Origin: Hyphomicrobiales bacterium
Lineage (GTDB): Bacteria; Pseudomonadota; Alphaproteobacteria; Rhizobiales; Devosiaceae
DNA length: 43,347 nucleotides
NCBI GenBank assembly: GCA_900470445.1
Contig: UCAU01000088.1
Span: forward strand, 1-43,347
Direction of reading: 5' to 3'
The translations under genes and the position numbers were made by a program. Of the stretch, positions 7,849-14,811 are shown piece by piece. The notes under the pieces were generated by a model, which saw only the letters and a list, made by a program, of their open reading frames with translations, was not told where the DNA came from and did not search any database. The first letter of the stretch is position 1; each line of letters starts with the position of its first letter.

Positions 7849-8977
7849 CCTCTGAGCGGTCAAAGCTGGCCGACGCCGAGCGATAGGCATTCAGCGTCTG
7901 CTCGGCAACCGAGGACCAATCATAGCTCCGCAGCGCCGCCGACCAGTCGTGAAACGGTAGGTCCACGCCCTTGTAATGGTCGAGCGTCTCGCTCAGCCGC
8001 GCCGACAGATCCGTCACCGAAGTCACCGCGTGGTAACAAGCCTGCGGCAGTCGCAGATCCAGGTTTGGCGCAATGTCGCTCAACACGATCGGCCGGTTCA
8101 TGCACATCGCCTCGAGCGCCGCGATCGGCATTCCTTCGTGGCTCGACGGCAATGCAAACACTCCCGCCCCGCCGATCAATTGCGCCAATACGTCGCCACT
8201 CTGGAACCCCGTCATCACCACGCCGGGCGTAGCCGCTGCGGCCTTCTCCAGGGCCACCGAATATTCGCTGGCATGATCTGCCCCGCCCACCAGCGCGAGC
8301 TTGATGTCGTCCCGCCCCATGGCCCGATAGGCCTCGATCAGGTCCATCTGCCGCTTCTCCGGCACCAGCCGGCCGACATTGACGATATATTTGCCGGCCT
8401 CCAGCCCGAACGCCGCCAGCCCGTCAAAAACATCCGGCGCCGGCGGCATACGCACGGCATTGGGAATATACTGGAACGGCCGCGGATAGATCGCGCTGAG
8501 CTTGGCCGACAGGCTGCTCGATACGCAAATCCGTGCATTGGCGAAATGGGCTTGGCAGCGCTCGCCCAGTTTCAGCACGCCCCTGGCCATCCGGCCCCAT
8601 TTTTCGCGATCATAATCCTGCCCGTGATGGGTGCAGACCACCTTGAGCCCCAACAGCCGCGCCAATGGCACGACAATGCTCGGCCCCACCGCATGCACAT
8701 GCAATATCTTGGGCCGCACCAGTCCGGCATAGAGCGTCGCCAGGATGCTGTGCACCGGAGCCTCCAGCGTCACGCTGCGCGGCGCCCAGAGGGTTTTCGT
8801 CCAGCTATGCGCGCCAATGGAGGGAGCATGCTTGTCCGCATAATGGTTTCGCACCACCACGCAGGTGCGCACCCCCCGCCGGTCATATTCCTCGACAAGG
8901 CAAGCGACGTGCTTTTCCACGCCGCCCTGTCCCCCGCCTATGGACCGAAGTCCGATCATCATCACATCGATCGACAT
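7829..8977 (-). CDS. Glycosyltransferase family 4 protein
   Basis: This 382-residue GT-B fold protein has an N-terminal domain with GGGQGGVEKHV, followed by VVCTHHGQDYDREKWG, as seen in exopolysaccharide and LPS retaining transferases. The linker has YIPNAVRMP, and the donor domain starts YIVNVGRLVPEKRQ. The E-x7-E pair lies in SHEGMPIAALEAM. Donor and acceptor are unknown. The gene ends inside the tail of the convergent GT4 gene (20-base overlap). It is preceded 50 bases away by the beta-helix protein gene reading in the same direction, so the two may be cotranscribed. Confidence 0.9.
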   Translation of the reverse strand: MSIDVMMIGLRSIGGGQGGVEKHVACLVEEYDRRGVRTCVVVRNHYADKHAPSIGAHSWTKTLWAPRSVTLEAPVHSILATLYAGLVRPKILHVHAVGPSIVVPLARLLGLKVVCTHHGQDYDREKWGRMARGVLKLGERCQAHFANARICVSSSLSAKLSAIYPRPFQYIPNAVRMPPAPDVFDGLAAFGLEAGKYIVNVGRLVPEKRQMDLIEAYRAMGRDDIKLALVGGADHASEYSVALEKAAAATPGVVMTGFQSGDVLAQLIGGAGVFALPSSHEGMPIAALEAMCMNRPIVLSDIAPNLDLRLPQACYHAVTSVTDLSARLSETLDHYKGVDLPFHDWSAALRSYDWSSVAEQTLNAYRSASASFDRSEAILRLQ

Positions 8978-9026
8978 TTGACGTCGAAGCCCTCATTGAT
9001 GCGCGCCCAAGCGGCACTTTGTTAAG

Positions 9027-11234
9027 TCATGAACCGCCGCACATTTGGTCGCCGTCACACAGACCACGTCCTTTGATGATGGTCAGGGCCGCCAGCCTGC
9101 CCACCGCCGTCTGCTTGCCATCCGGTCGCCCCGACACCCGCAGTGGTGCATTGCTGGCGTGAAAAGCCCCGATCGCCGCTGGCGTCTGCGCCACCACCGC
9201 GCCATCGACATGCAGCCGGATGATCCCGTCATCGCCCCGATCGACCGCCACCTTGTGCATCCGCCCAGGGCTCAGCACCGGCCCCACCAGCACGCCGTCA
9301 TCCTGGCTGCGGCCATCCGTTGACCAATAAAATGCAATCTCGTTGGCTGCGGTCACCCCAAGCCGGAACGAGCGGCGATGCGCCGCCGTCTTCCAGAAGG
9401 TGATCAAGTCGGCCGGTGTGTCGAACTTGGCGCGATCCACGGCCAGCTCAGCCTCGATCGAAAACGCCCCGTCGAACACAAAATTGCCCGGCTGATCGAC
9501 CTCGAAATAGCTCTTGTTTCCGTCAAAGCGGAATGCACCGCTCTCAATTTGCGCGTCCTTGCTCACCCGCACCGAATGCATGCGCGTGGCGTCGGTTACC
9601 ATGGGCTTGCCGCCCGCTTCGGCAAAGGCCAACGCCAGCACCGCTCCGGGCGCGACCGGGTTCTCGATCGTGGCCGTAGCGATCACTTGGCGGATCGCCA
9701 CGCCCCGGCTGTCGCGCGCCTGTATCTCAATCTGGCCGGATGAGCCTGCGCCATCCCCCTCAAGCGCCAGCCGGTCACCTTCGAGGTCCCCCACAACGCC
9801 CGTTTCATCCACCACCCGCCAGGTCACCTCGGCATCCGCCTTCAGCGCCAGCGTGGTCACCGCCGCCTCGACCAGCTCGATTTTGGGCTCCACCAGAATG
9901 GCGGCAGCACCCGCATCCGTCGCCGAGCCGATCAGCAACCGCGATGTCTTCTTGGTCGCCTCGAACAAGGTCTTGCTGCGGCGCCAATTGCCCAGGTCCA
10001 CATCGACCAGATGCACCGCGACATTGCCGCCATCGGCATGGATCGCTGCCTCCACCGCGCCGCCCGCGATCTTGCCGCCCACCCAGACCAGGCTGCCGGC
10101 GCCATCGCCGGGCTCGCTTGCGCCGCTGATCCAGATGTGATGCGCGCCGCCGCTGCCACCGCGCTTGAGCGGGTCAAGGCTGGCGCATTGGCTCAATTGC
10201 ATCGGCTCGGCGCCAATCCCGCCCCACAGCCGATAATTGCGTTTGCAGCCACTCGCCACGCAATTGCGCAGCACCGTGCTTTCCGATTTGAGGTCGAACC
10301 CGCTATCGGTGTGGCCGCTGGTTTCGTGGCCTTCGATCAACAGGTCGTAATTGCCGCGCTCCGAGGCCACGCCATCGCCATTCCAATAGCTCTCGGCGTC
10401 GCCTCCGCCCGTGTCGGTACAATTGCGCGTGCTGCCGCCGATGATATGCAGGCCATGGGCGGTGTCATGCGCCTCGATCCCCACGGCAAAATTGTCGCCC
10501 CATTGCCAGGCGCTGTCCAATTGGCAGTTCTCGAGCAGCCAAGATGAACATTGCCCATGAAATCTTATGGCTTTCTTGGAAAAACCACGCCCGCTGAAAT
10601 CACGGATAACAACGTCGGTCATTGCCGAACCGTCATCGGTGTAGATGCCGTCTCGAATATTGGTGAAATGCACCGTCTCGACGCCGATATCTGTGCCGCT
10701 GCAACCCGCCATATTGAGCACGCAGCCAAAATCGGCCACCTCCAGCCCTGCAAACCGCAGGTGGCTGGCGTCTTTGCCCAATTTGAACAGTGTATTGCCG
10801 CCAAATTCGGAGGCATCCACGCCCCCGCTCGCGTCCTTGGCCTCGACCCAGGGCTGACGGGTACCACGCAGCTTTACGCCCATCGCTCGCCCGTCACGGC
10901 CCCCGCCGCGGATCGTCACCGGCGCGCCCGCATTCCCACTCGCCGCAATCTCGATGGTCTTGTCGATCGTGAACGGACCCGCTTCGCCGAGCAGCAGGAC
11001 GCTCCCCCCCGCCCCCACGAGCCCAACCAGGTCGCCAACCGCCTTGATCGGCGCGGCTCTCGCCCAGCTCGTCCCATCGCCCGCGCCTGTCGGGGTCACG
11101 TAAGCCGTTGCGCCGGGGGCGAAGTCGGCATCCAGCCAGGGCGTGGATGACTCCCCTTCCTCGCGCGCGAGGACATACGATGGCGCTGCCAAAAGGCCCA
11201 ATACGCTCACCACGACCTCACGGCGATTGACCAT
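9027..11234 (-). CDS. Exported right-handed beta-helix protein with C-terminal LamG-like domain
   Basis: This 735-residue protein begins with a signal peptide containing adjacent arginines (MVNRREVVVSVLGLLAAPSYVLA), which could use either Sec or Tat. After YVTPTGAGDGTSWARA, a phrase typical of pectate-lyase-like exported proteins, the region of about residues 80-430 has the short repeated strands and Asn/Ser ladders of a parallel beta-helix (VVIRDFSGRGF, GLHIIGGSTRNCTD, TVLRNCVASGC). Residues of about 555-720 look like a concanavalin/LamG fold. Beta-helix proteins in polysaccharide loci are often lyases, hydrolases or epimerases. Here the activity is inferred from fold and context only, since I cannot assign catalytic residues. 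Next to it are a GT4 gene (50 bases downstream) and a small exported protein gene (162 bases upstream). Confidence 0.8.
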   Translation of the reverse strand: MVNRREVVVSVLGLLAAPSYVLAREEGESSTPWLDADFAPGATAYVTPTGAGDGTSWARAAPIKAVGDLVGLVGAGGSVLLLGEAGPFTIDKTIEIAASGNAGAPVTIRGGGRDGRAMGVKLRGTRQPWVEAKDASGGVDASEFGGNTLFKLGKDASHLRFAGLEVADFGCVLNMAGCSGTDIGVETVHFTNIRDGIYTDDGSAMTDVVIRDFSGRGFSKKAIRFHGQCSSWLLENCQLDSAWQWGDNFAVGIEAHDTAHGLHIIGGSTRNCTDTGGGDAESYWNGDGVASERGNYDLLIEGHETSGHTDSGFDLKSESTVLRNCVASGCKRNYRLWGGIGAEPMQLSQCASLDPLKRGGSGGAHHIWISGASEPGDGAGSLVWVGGKIAGGAVEAAIHADGGNVAVHLVDVDLGNWRRSKTLFEATKKTSRLLIGSATDAGAAAILVEPKIELVEAAVTTLALKADAEVTWRVVDETGVVGDLEGDRLALEGDGAGSSGQIEIQARDSRGVAIRQVIATATIENPVAPGAVLALAFAEAGGKPMVTDATRMHSVRVSKDAQIESGAFRFDGNKSYFEVDQPGNFVFDGAFSIEAELAVDRAKFDTPADLITFWKTAAHRRSFRLGVTAANEIAFYWSTDGRSQDDGVLVGPVLSPGRMHKVAVDRGDDGIIRLHVDGAVVAQTPAAIGAFHASNAPLRVSGRPDGKQTAVGRLAALTIIKGRGLCDGDQMCGGS

Positions 11235-11297
11235 CGCGTTCTCTGTCTCCGCGTCCGGCTGGACGGCTGTTGTTAAAATGATCCCGGCGCGTTCTGC

Positions 11298-11317
11298 AGG
11301 GCATCGCTGGATGCCCT
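11298..11317. terminator. Hairpin between leftward genes, possible terminator
   Basis: AGGGCATC and GATGCCCT form a perfect 8-bp stem around GCTG, in the 162-base gap between the small exported protein gene (ends at 11397) and the beta-helix gene (starts at 11234). There is no T-tract on either side, so it could be a weak terminator or a processing site. Confidence 0.35.
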
Positions 11318-11396
11318 TGCCTCGTGCCGGATGTCAGCGGCCAGGATGCGTCGAAAGTGCTGCCTGGCCAGGCCATTGCAGCAATCTCAACACTCC

Positions 11397-11798
11397 CTAG
11401 TTGAAATAGACGTAGACGGCTCCGGCCACCAGGCCGCTGCCCGGCCCTTTGCGAGATACCTTGATATTGCCCCGCGGCCAGCTCGGACTGCGCGCCCCAC
11501 GATAGATCGCATCCTTGGCGACGCTGCATTGCGCCCCGGCGATCTCCCGCGCTGCGTCACTGCCATTGGTGCCGACGCAAACCAACTTGACTGTGCAATC
11601 GGTCATCTTTGCCCTTAGGCCGGCCGCCGCAAGTTGCTTGCGCACACTGGGCAGCAATTCTTCTTTGACCTGCGGAATGTTTGGGAAAGAAGCAATCAAC
11701 TGGGGCGTTTGGCACGCTGAAGGCACACCATCCCGAGCAAACGCCGCGCTAGACAGCATCCCCATGCCAAGCACCAGAGCCAAGCATAACATCTTCAT
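11397..11798 (-). CDS. Small exported protein, unknown function
   Basis: This 133-residue protein starts at ATG 11798 with a clear signal peptide (MKMLCLALVLGMGMLSSAAFA). The mature part of about 112 residues has four cysteines (in PSACQTP, TDCTVKLVC and AQCSV), which may form disulfides in the periplasm. The ending AGAVYVYFN is hydrophobic and aromatic. I do not recognise a family. A longer frame reaches 11840, but that would put polar residues ahead of the signal peptide. A 7-7-7 inverted repeat lies 38 bases upstream of the ATG. Confidence 0.6.
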   Translation of the reverse strand: MKMLCLALVLGMGMLSSAAFARDGVPSACQTPQLIASFPNIPQVKEELLPSVRKQLAAAGLRAKMTDCTVKLVCVGTNGSDAAREIAGAQCSVAKDAIYRGARSPSWPRGNIKVSRKGPGSGLVAGAVYVYFN

Positions 11799-11835
11799 AT
11801 TTGCACACTGTGGACAGAGTAAATGCCCACCCGGT

Positions 11836-11856
11836 GACACCGATAACTGGTGTCAT
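11836..11856. promoter_or_regulatory. Inverted repeat, candidate operator
   Basis: TGACACC (11836-11842) and GGTGTCA (11850-11856) are perfect complements with a seven-base spacer. They lie upstream of the leftward small exported protein gene at 11798, in the AT-rich 11799-12146 region. The rest of that region shows no gene. It holds AT-rich runs and the promoter-like element listed at 12072. Confidence 0.4.
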
Positions 11857-12071
11857 ACATTTGTTACCGCAAGGTGATATTATGCACAGGCCACCCATCA
11901 TGCAACATAAAGCCAATATGATCTTACGATTTTTACCTCAATTCATTAACTCAACAATTTTTCAGACGAAAATTAGATTAACCATCGCACATACGCAGCT
12001 TAACCCGGAATATTACATCCTTTGATCAAGCACATATCAGTATAGATTTCGAATAATTCGGTTTTCTCTTT

Positions 12072-12077
12072 TATAAT
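12072..12077 (+). promoter_or_regulatory. Possible -10 element (TATAAT)
   Basis: A perfect TATAAT stands 70-90 bases before the candidate starts of the gene at 12147. The matching -35 is weak (TTCGAA at 12048-12053 with 18-base spacing). A palindromic CGAATAATTCG at 12050-12060 overlaps that position and could be an operator. Confidence 0.3.
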
Positions 12078-12146
12078 GCAGAAACCACGGCTATCGTCAA
12101 AAATCTTTAAAAAACTAAAACTACTGGGCTGCACGGCCCGAACTCA

Positions 12147-12623
12147 GTGCGGGGGCAAAAATTGGCGCGAAAGGCTGCTTCTCAGCGAAAGCCTGAACCT
12201 GTAGCGATGAGCAATCCCGTGGAACCGTTCCTCAAACCCCGGCCACCCAACCGCCCAACACCGGATTGGCGTCTTGAAGCCATCCGGCATACACGTTTGC
12301 TGGTGGGACAAGGCTATCGGCGCTTTGCCGCCCAGCAGGAGATTGCCGCGGCAATTGGCAAAACCGTCGATGAATTGCAGGAATGGGAGCGCGAACTCGT
12401 CAAATCCAGCGACCATGAGAACGATCTACTGTGCAGCGAGCTGGCCGGCGAATTTCTCGAATACCTGACGGCGGGCCACTACACCAATATCCCCCAATAT
12501 CGGACATTCGGCAGTTATGGCGGCACTTATAATATCGCCCGCGCCGCCACGATCGTCAAAGCCCGGCGGCAGCATTCCCTCGCCGATATTCGTGCCGGAT
12601 TGCGCTCCGGCCGCCGCTCCTGA
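12147..12623 (+). CDS. Hypothetical protein, possible helix-turn-helix
   Basis: This frame encodes up to 158 residues. The start is uncertain: GTG at 12147, TTG at 12162 (with GGGGG six bases upstream) or ATG at 12207. The N-terminus is basic (KLARKAASQRKPEP). The central RRFAAQQEIAAAIGKTVDELQEWE reads like two helices with a turn and could be a DNA-binding helix-turn-helix, though there is no clear family match. The C-terminal half has aromatic residues (TNIPQYRTFGSYGGTYN) and an Arg-rich tail. It sits alone between AT-rich DNA and the convergent collagen-like gene. I do not recognise it, and a regulatory role is only a guess from the possible helix-turn-helix. Confidence 0.5.
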   Translation: MRGQKLARKAASQRKPEPVAMSNPVEPFLKPRPPNRPTPDWRLEAIRHTRLLVGQGYRRFAAQQEIAAAIGKTVDELQEWERELVKSSDHENDLLCSELAGEFLEYLTAGHYTNIPQYRTFGSYGGTYNIARAATIVKARRQHSLADIRAGLRSGRRS

Positions 12624-12633
12624 CCAGGCACAA

Positions 12634-12659
12634 CAAAAGGGCCGCCTCCCGGCAGCCCT
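12634..12659 (-). terminator. Rho-independent terminator of the collagen-like gene
   Basis: Bases 12638-12646 pair with 12651-12659 (nine positions, one C/A mismatch) around loop TCCC. Read leftward, the stem is followed at once by TTTTGTTG (complement of 12630-12637), the U-tract expected for the minus-strand gene that stops at 12681. On the plus strand it could also end the 12147-12623 gene, but with a poor T-tract. Confidence 0.6.
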
Positions 12660-12680
12660 CGAACGCTTTTCCCTGCTGGT

Positions 12681-13325
12681 TCAGTTCGGACTGGCCGAAG
12701 GTCCCGTCGGGCCAGTGGGTCCCGTCGGGCCCGTAGGTCCGGTAGGCCCCGTAGGTCCAGTCGGCCCCGTAGGTCCAGATGGCCCCGTAGGTCCAGATGG
12801 TCCAGATGGCCCGGTCGGACCAGATGGCCCTGTCGGGCCGCCAGGTCTAGATGCTCCCGAGCCGTTATTGTCCTCACCCAATCCATTCGGATCAGGCGTA
12901 AAGATCGCCGCCGTGATGACGAAATCGCAAGCGCTGATGGTTTGGGCGATCAGTTGGATCTGCGCCTGCTGTTCCATATCGGTTGAAGCGCCGCTCGCCA
13001 TTTGGATGGCCAGCGCAATTTCGCTCGCCACGCGGCACTGCGGATTGTAGAGAATGGCCGCAAGGTCGACCACGAGATCGGCGATGTTCTGGTTGAAAAC
13101 CGGCTCTGCCAGTGACTGTCGCAGCAACACGCCCAGATAGGCTTGCGTCGCGGCGATACACTGCCCACGCAGGGGATTATCTTCCGGGTCGTCGCCTTCC
13201 TGAATGGCAACCTGCTTACACATGTCGATGACTGCGTCTTGGCTAGTAAATTGTTGTGCCGATGACGGAACAACCAACCCCAGACTGGCAACAACGACTA
13301 TGGCGGATACAAAACTCCTCGCCAT
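12681..13325 (-). CDS. Exported protein with C-terminal collagen-like Gly-Pro-Thr/Ser repeats
   Basis: This 214-residue protein starts at ATG 13325 with GGAGAG upstream. The signal peptide is MARSFVSAIVVVASLGLVVPSSAQ. Residues of about 25-150 form a helical globular domain with four cysteines (DMCKQ, RGQCIA, NPQCRV, SACDF). After a short GEDNNGSGASRPG linker come 16 uninterrupted Gly-Pro-Thr or Gly-Pro-Ser triplets, then ASPN. Gly-x-y tracts of this kind form collagen-like triple helices in other bacteria, usually on the surface, so the protein probably trimerises outside the cytoplasm. That is inference, and 16 triplets is a short helix. There is no LPXTG or lipobox. It neighbours a periplasmic cysteine peptidase gene on the same strand (119 bases upstream). 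Confidence 0.75.
   Translation of the reverse strand: MARSFVSAIVVVASLGLVVPSSAQQFTSQDAVIDMCKQVAIQEGDDPEDNPLRGQCIAATQAYLGVLLRQSLAEPVFNQNIADLVVDLAAILYNPQCRVASEIALAIQMASGASTDMEQQAQIQLIAQTISACDFVITAAIFTPDPNGLGEDNNGSGASRPGGPTGPSGPTGPSGPSGPTGPSGPTGPTGPTGPTGPTGPTGPTGPTGPSASPN
12700..12843. repeat. Tandem 9-bp repeats encoding the collagen-like tract
   Basis: Sixteen 9-bp units of the form GGNCCNGTN / GGNCCAGAT run head to tail. Each carries a palindromic GGNCC, so both strands encode Gly-Pro-x. The minus strand is the real coding strand, since it alone has a signal peptide. Units vary in the third positions, which argues against very recent slippage, although the array could still change length. Confidence 0.8.
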
Positions 13326-13443
13326 TTTACTTCTCTCCACGCACCGCACTCGCAGTTAATGGATTGTTAACAGAAAAGTCAAATCACACTTTGGGATGAT
13401 ATTGAATTTCGAGCTTATCTAAAACAACAGCGTTCCAGATATT

Positions 13444-13977
13444 CTATCGATAACTCGCCCACTGCAATATAGCGCCAGTCGACATCCGCTCGATCCGGTA
13501 ACCGGTATCAGCCAACAGCTTGACCTCGCGCGTCAGATTGTCGAGCACCAGGTCTCCACTCCCCGTCCGCACCACAAGCACGGCATGCCCTTCCCCGGAC
13601 CGGGTCTTGGTGTAAGCGATCCGCAACGCAGCGCCCGGCACGCCCTGCCGGATCAGTGCCTGCCGCTTGGCCAGCACGTAATCCTCGCAGTCGCCGGCAC
13701 TGGCATTGGCGGTCCAGCGGTCCACCACGCCATCGGCGCGCGGCACGATGGCCGCATTGATCTGCCGGTTGACCCGGCGCAGCAGCCCCACCAATTGCTC
13801 GGAGGCTGCAATGGACGACGCCCCATCCTGGCGGCACTGCGCCTTGTTCTGCAAACAATAGAGCTGAAGCCCCAGCGGCGGTCGCACTTCCGCGGCGCTA
13901 ACGGGCGCCTGCAGCAACCCGACGCCGAGTGCAACAACTGCAATGCCATGCAGTAGATTTCGGACTTTGATTTGCAC
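13444..13977 (-). CDS. Periplasmic transglutaminase-like cysteine peptidase (BTLCP family)
   Basis: This 177-residue protein has a signal peptide (MQIKVRNLLHGIAVVALGVGLLQAPVSAAE). Its papain/transglutaminase-like fold matches BTLCP proteins (DUF920), the family that includes LapG. The catalytic triad is visible in the usual spacing: C97 in AGDCEDYVL, H131 in GEGHAVLVV and D146 in LVLDNLT. LapG releases large adhesins from the outer membrane under c-di-GMP control. Many rhizobial BTLCP proteins have unknown substrates, and no LapD partner is encoded here. It is divergent from the membrane protein gene at about 14059. The 27-base hairpin just upstream (13988-14014) may regulate it. Confidence 0.85.
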   Translation of the reverse strand: MQIKVRNLLHGIAVVALGVGLLQAPVSAAEVRPPLGLQLYCLQNKAQCRQDGASSIAASEQLVGLLRRVNRQINAAIVPRADGVVDRWTANASAGDCEDYVLAKRQALIRQGVPGAALRIAYTKTRSGEGHAVLVVRTGSGDLVLDNLTREVKLLADTGYRIERMSTGAILQWASYR

Positions 13978-13987
13978 TTGTGCGCCC

Positions 13988-14014
13988 CAGACTCTTGTTC
14001 TGAAACAAAGTCTG
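13988..14014. promoter_or_regulatory. Hairpin-forming dyad between divergent genes
   Basis: CAGACT plus TTGTT (13988-13999, one bulged C at 13994) pairs with AACAA plus AGTCTG (14004-14014) around loop CTGA, an 11-bp stem. It lies 11 bases upstream of the BTLCP start at 13977 and about 45 bases before the rightward gene. It could be an operator or a leader hairpin. A TATAAT at 14036-14041 is a possible rightward -10. Confidence 0.4.
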
Positions 14015-14058
14015 AGTTAGTCGCGTTAAGATTATTATAATCGCCAGGCGCCTAAAAG

Positions 14059-14811
14059 TTGTCCTGGCGCTATTCATTCTGCCGATTTCATGGGTGCGGC
14101 TTGTCAGTTGTATTGCCCGGCGACCGACACGATCGAGAATGGCTATGGGGGCTCGTCCTCGGGGCCGGTCTGTTGACCTTGGGGGGCGTCTATGTCTCGC
14201 TGCGCGAGGCGCCGGCTTTCCTCTCCGCGTCCTGGAGCGAAAGAGCCACGCTTGCCGCCCTCTCGACCGGCATGCTTGAGCCCGCTTTCTCTCCCCAATC
14301 CCAATTGTCCTATTTCTATTCCTGCCGCATTGCGCTGACCTCGATTTCCGGCCGCGCCCAGCCCTCGGCCACACGGCACGACATTGCCGCGCAATGCCTC
14401 GCCAATGCCGATCGGGTCGCCGCCGCCTCGCCTGATTTTGCCATCGCCTGGTATACCGGCGCCCTCGCCGCCAGCATCACGGCAGATTGGACCGGTCTGA
14501 ACCAGCGCCTGCGGCACGCCTATCGCGCTGGCCCCTTCGAGCAATGGATCGCCGAGTTGCGCATCGATCTGGCCGAGGACAATTATGCCCATCTCGATCC
14601 CGATCTGCCGGATTTGCACCGCGCCGATCTCCGCCTGTTGCTGAGCCAGGATACCGGGCGCCGCTTCCTGGTCCCCCGCTATCATGCTCTCCCCGGCCTG
14701 CGCAGCCACATCGATGCGCTGCTGCCCGAACTGCCACCCGCAGGCAGTACCCGCTTTGGCAATATGGTGAAACGGCTTGCCGTGGATCGGTCGCGCACCA
14801 ATGGCCGCTGA
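14059..14811 (+). CDS. Membrane-anchored protein of unknown function, cotranscribed with a Wzy-like gene
   Basis: This frame encodes up to 250 residues. One transmembrane helix (WLWGLVLGAGLLTLGGVYVSL) is followed by a helical, mainly soluble domain with repeated Ala/Leu-rich helices (SQLSYFYSCRIAL, DIAAQCLANADRVAAASPDFAIAWYTGA, LRHAYRAGPFEQWIAELR). The latter is reminiscent of TPR-type helix pairs, so the domain probably faces the periplasm. The start is unclear: TTG at 14059 or TTG at 14101. A hydrophobic stretch (KVVLALFILPISWVRL) in a neighbouring frame just upstream suggests the annotated N-terminus may be wrong, or frameshifted. It overlaps the O-antigen-ligase-like gene by 11 bases, so the two are translated together and likely function together. 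Confidence 0.6.
   Translation: MSWRYSFCRFHGCGLSVVLPGDRHDREWLWGLVLGAGLLTLGGVYVSLREAPAFLSASWSERATLAALSTGMLEPAFSPQSQLSYFYSCRIALTSISGRAQPSATRHDIAAQCLANADRVAAASPDFAIAWYTGALAASITADWTGLNQRLRHAYRAGPFEQWIAELRIDLAEDNYAHLDPDLPDLHRADLRLLLSQDTGRRFLVPRYHALPGLRSHIDALLPELPPAGSTRFGNMVKRLAVDRSRTNGR

Noticed and set aside
12700..12843. Short regular repeats that might suggest a CRISPR array
   Set aside because: The units are contiguous 9-bp coding repeats without spacers, and no cas genes are in the window.
12517..13050. Plus-strand open frame with Gly-Pro-Val/Asp repeats, looking like a second collagen-like gene
   Set aside because: It has no signal peptide or ribosome site and overlaps the 12147 gene. Its repeat is a by-product of the self-complementary 9-bp unit, and the minus strand has a proper signal peptide and ribosome site.
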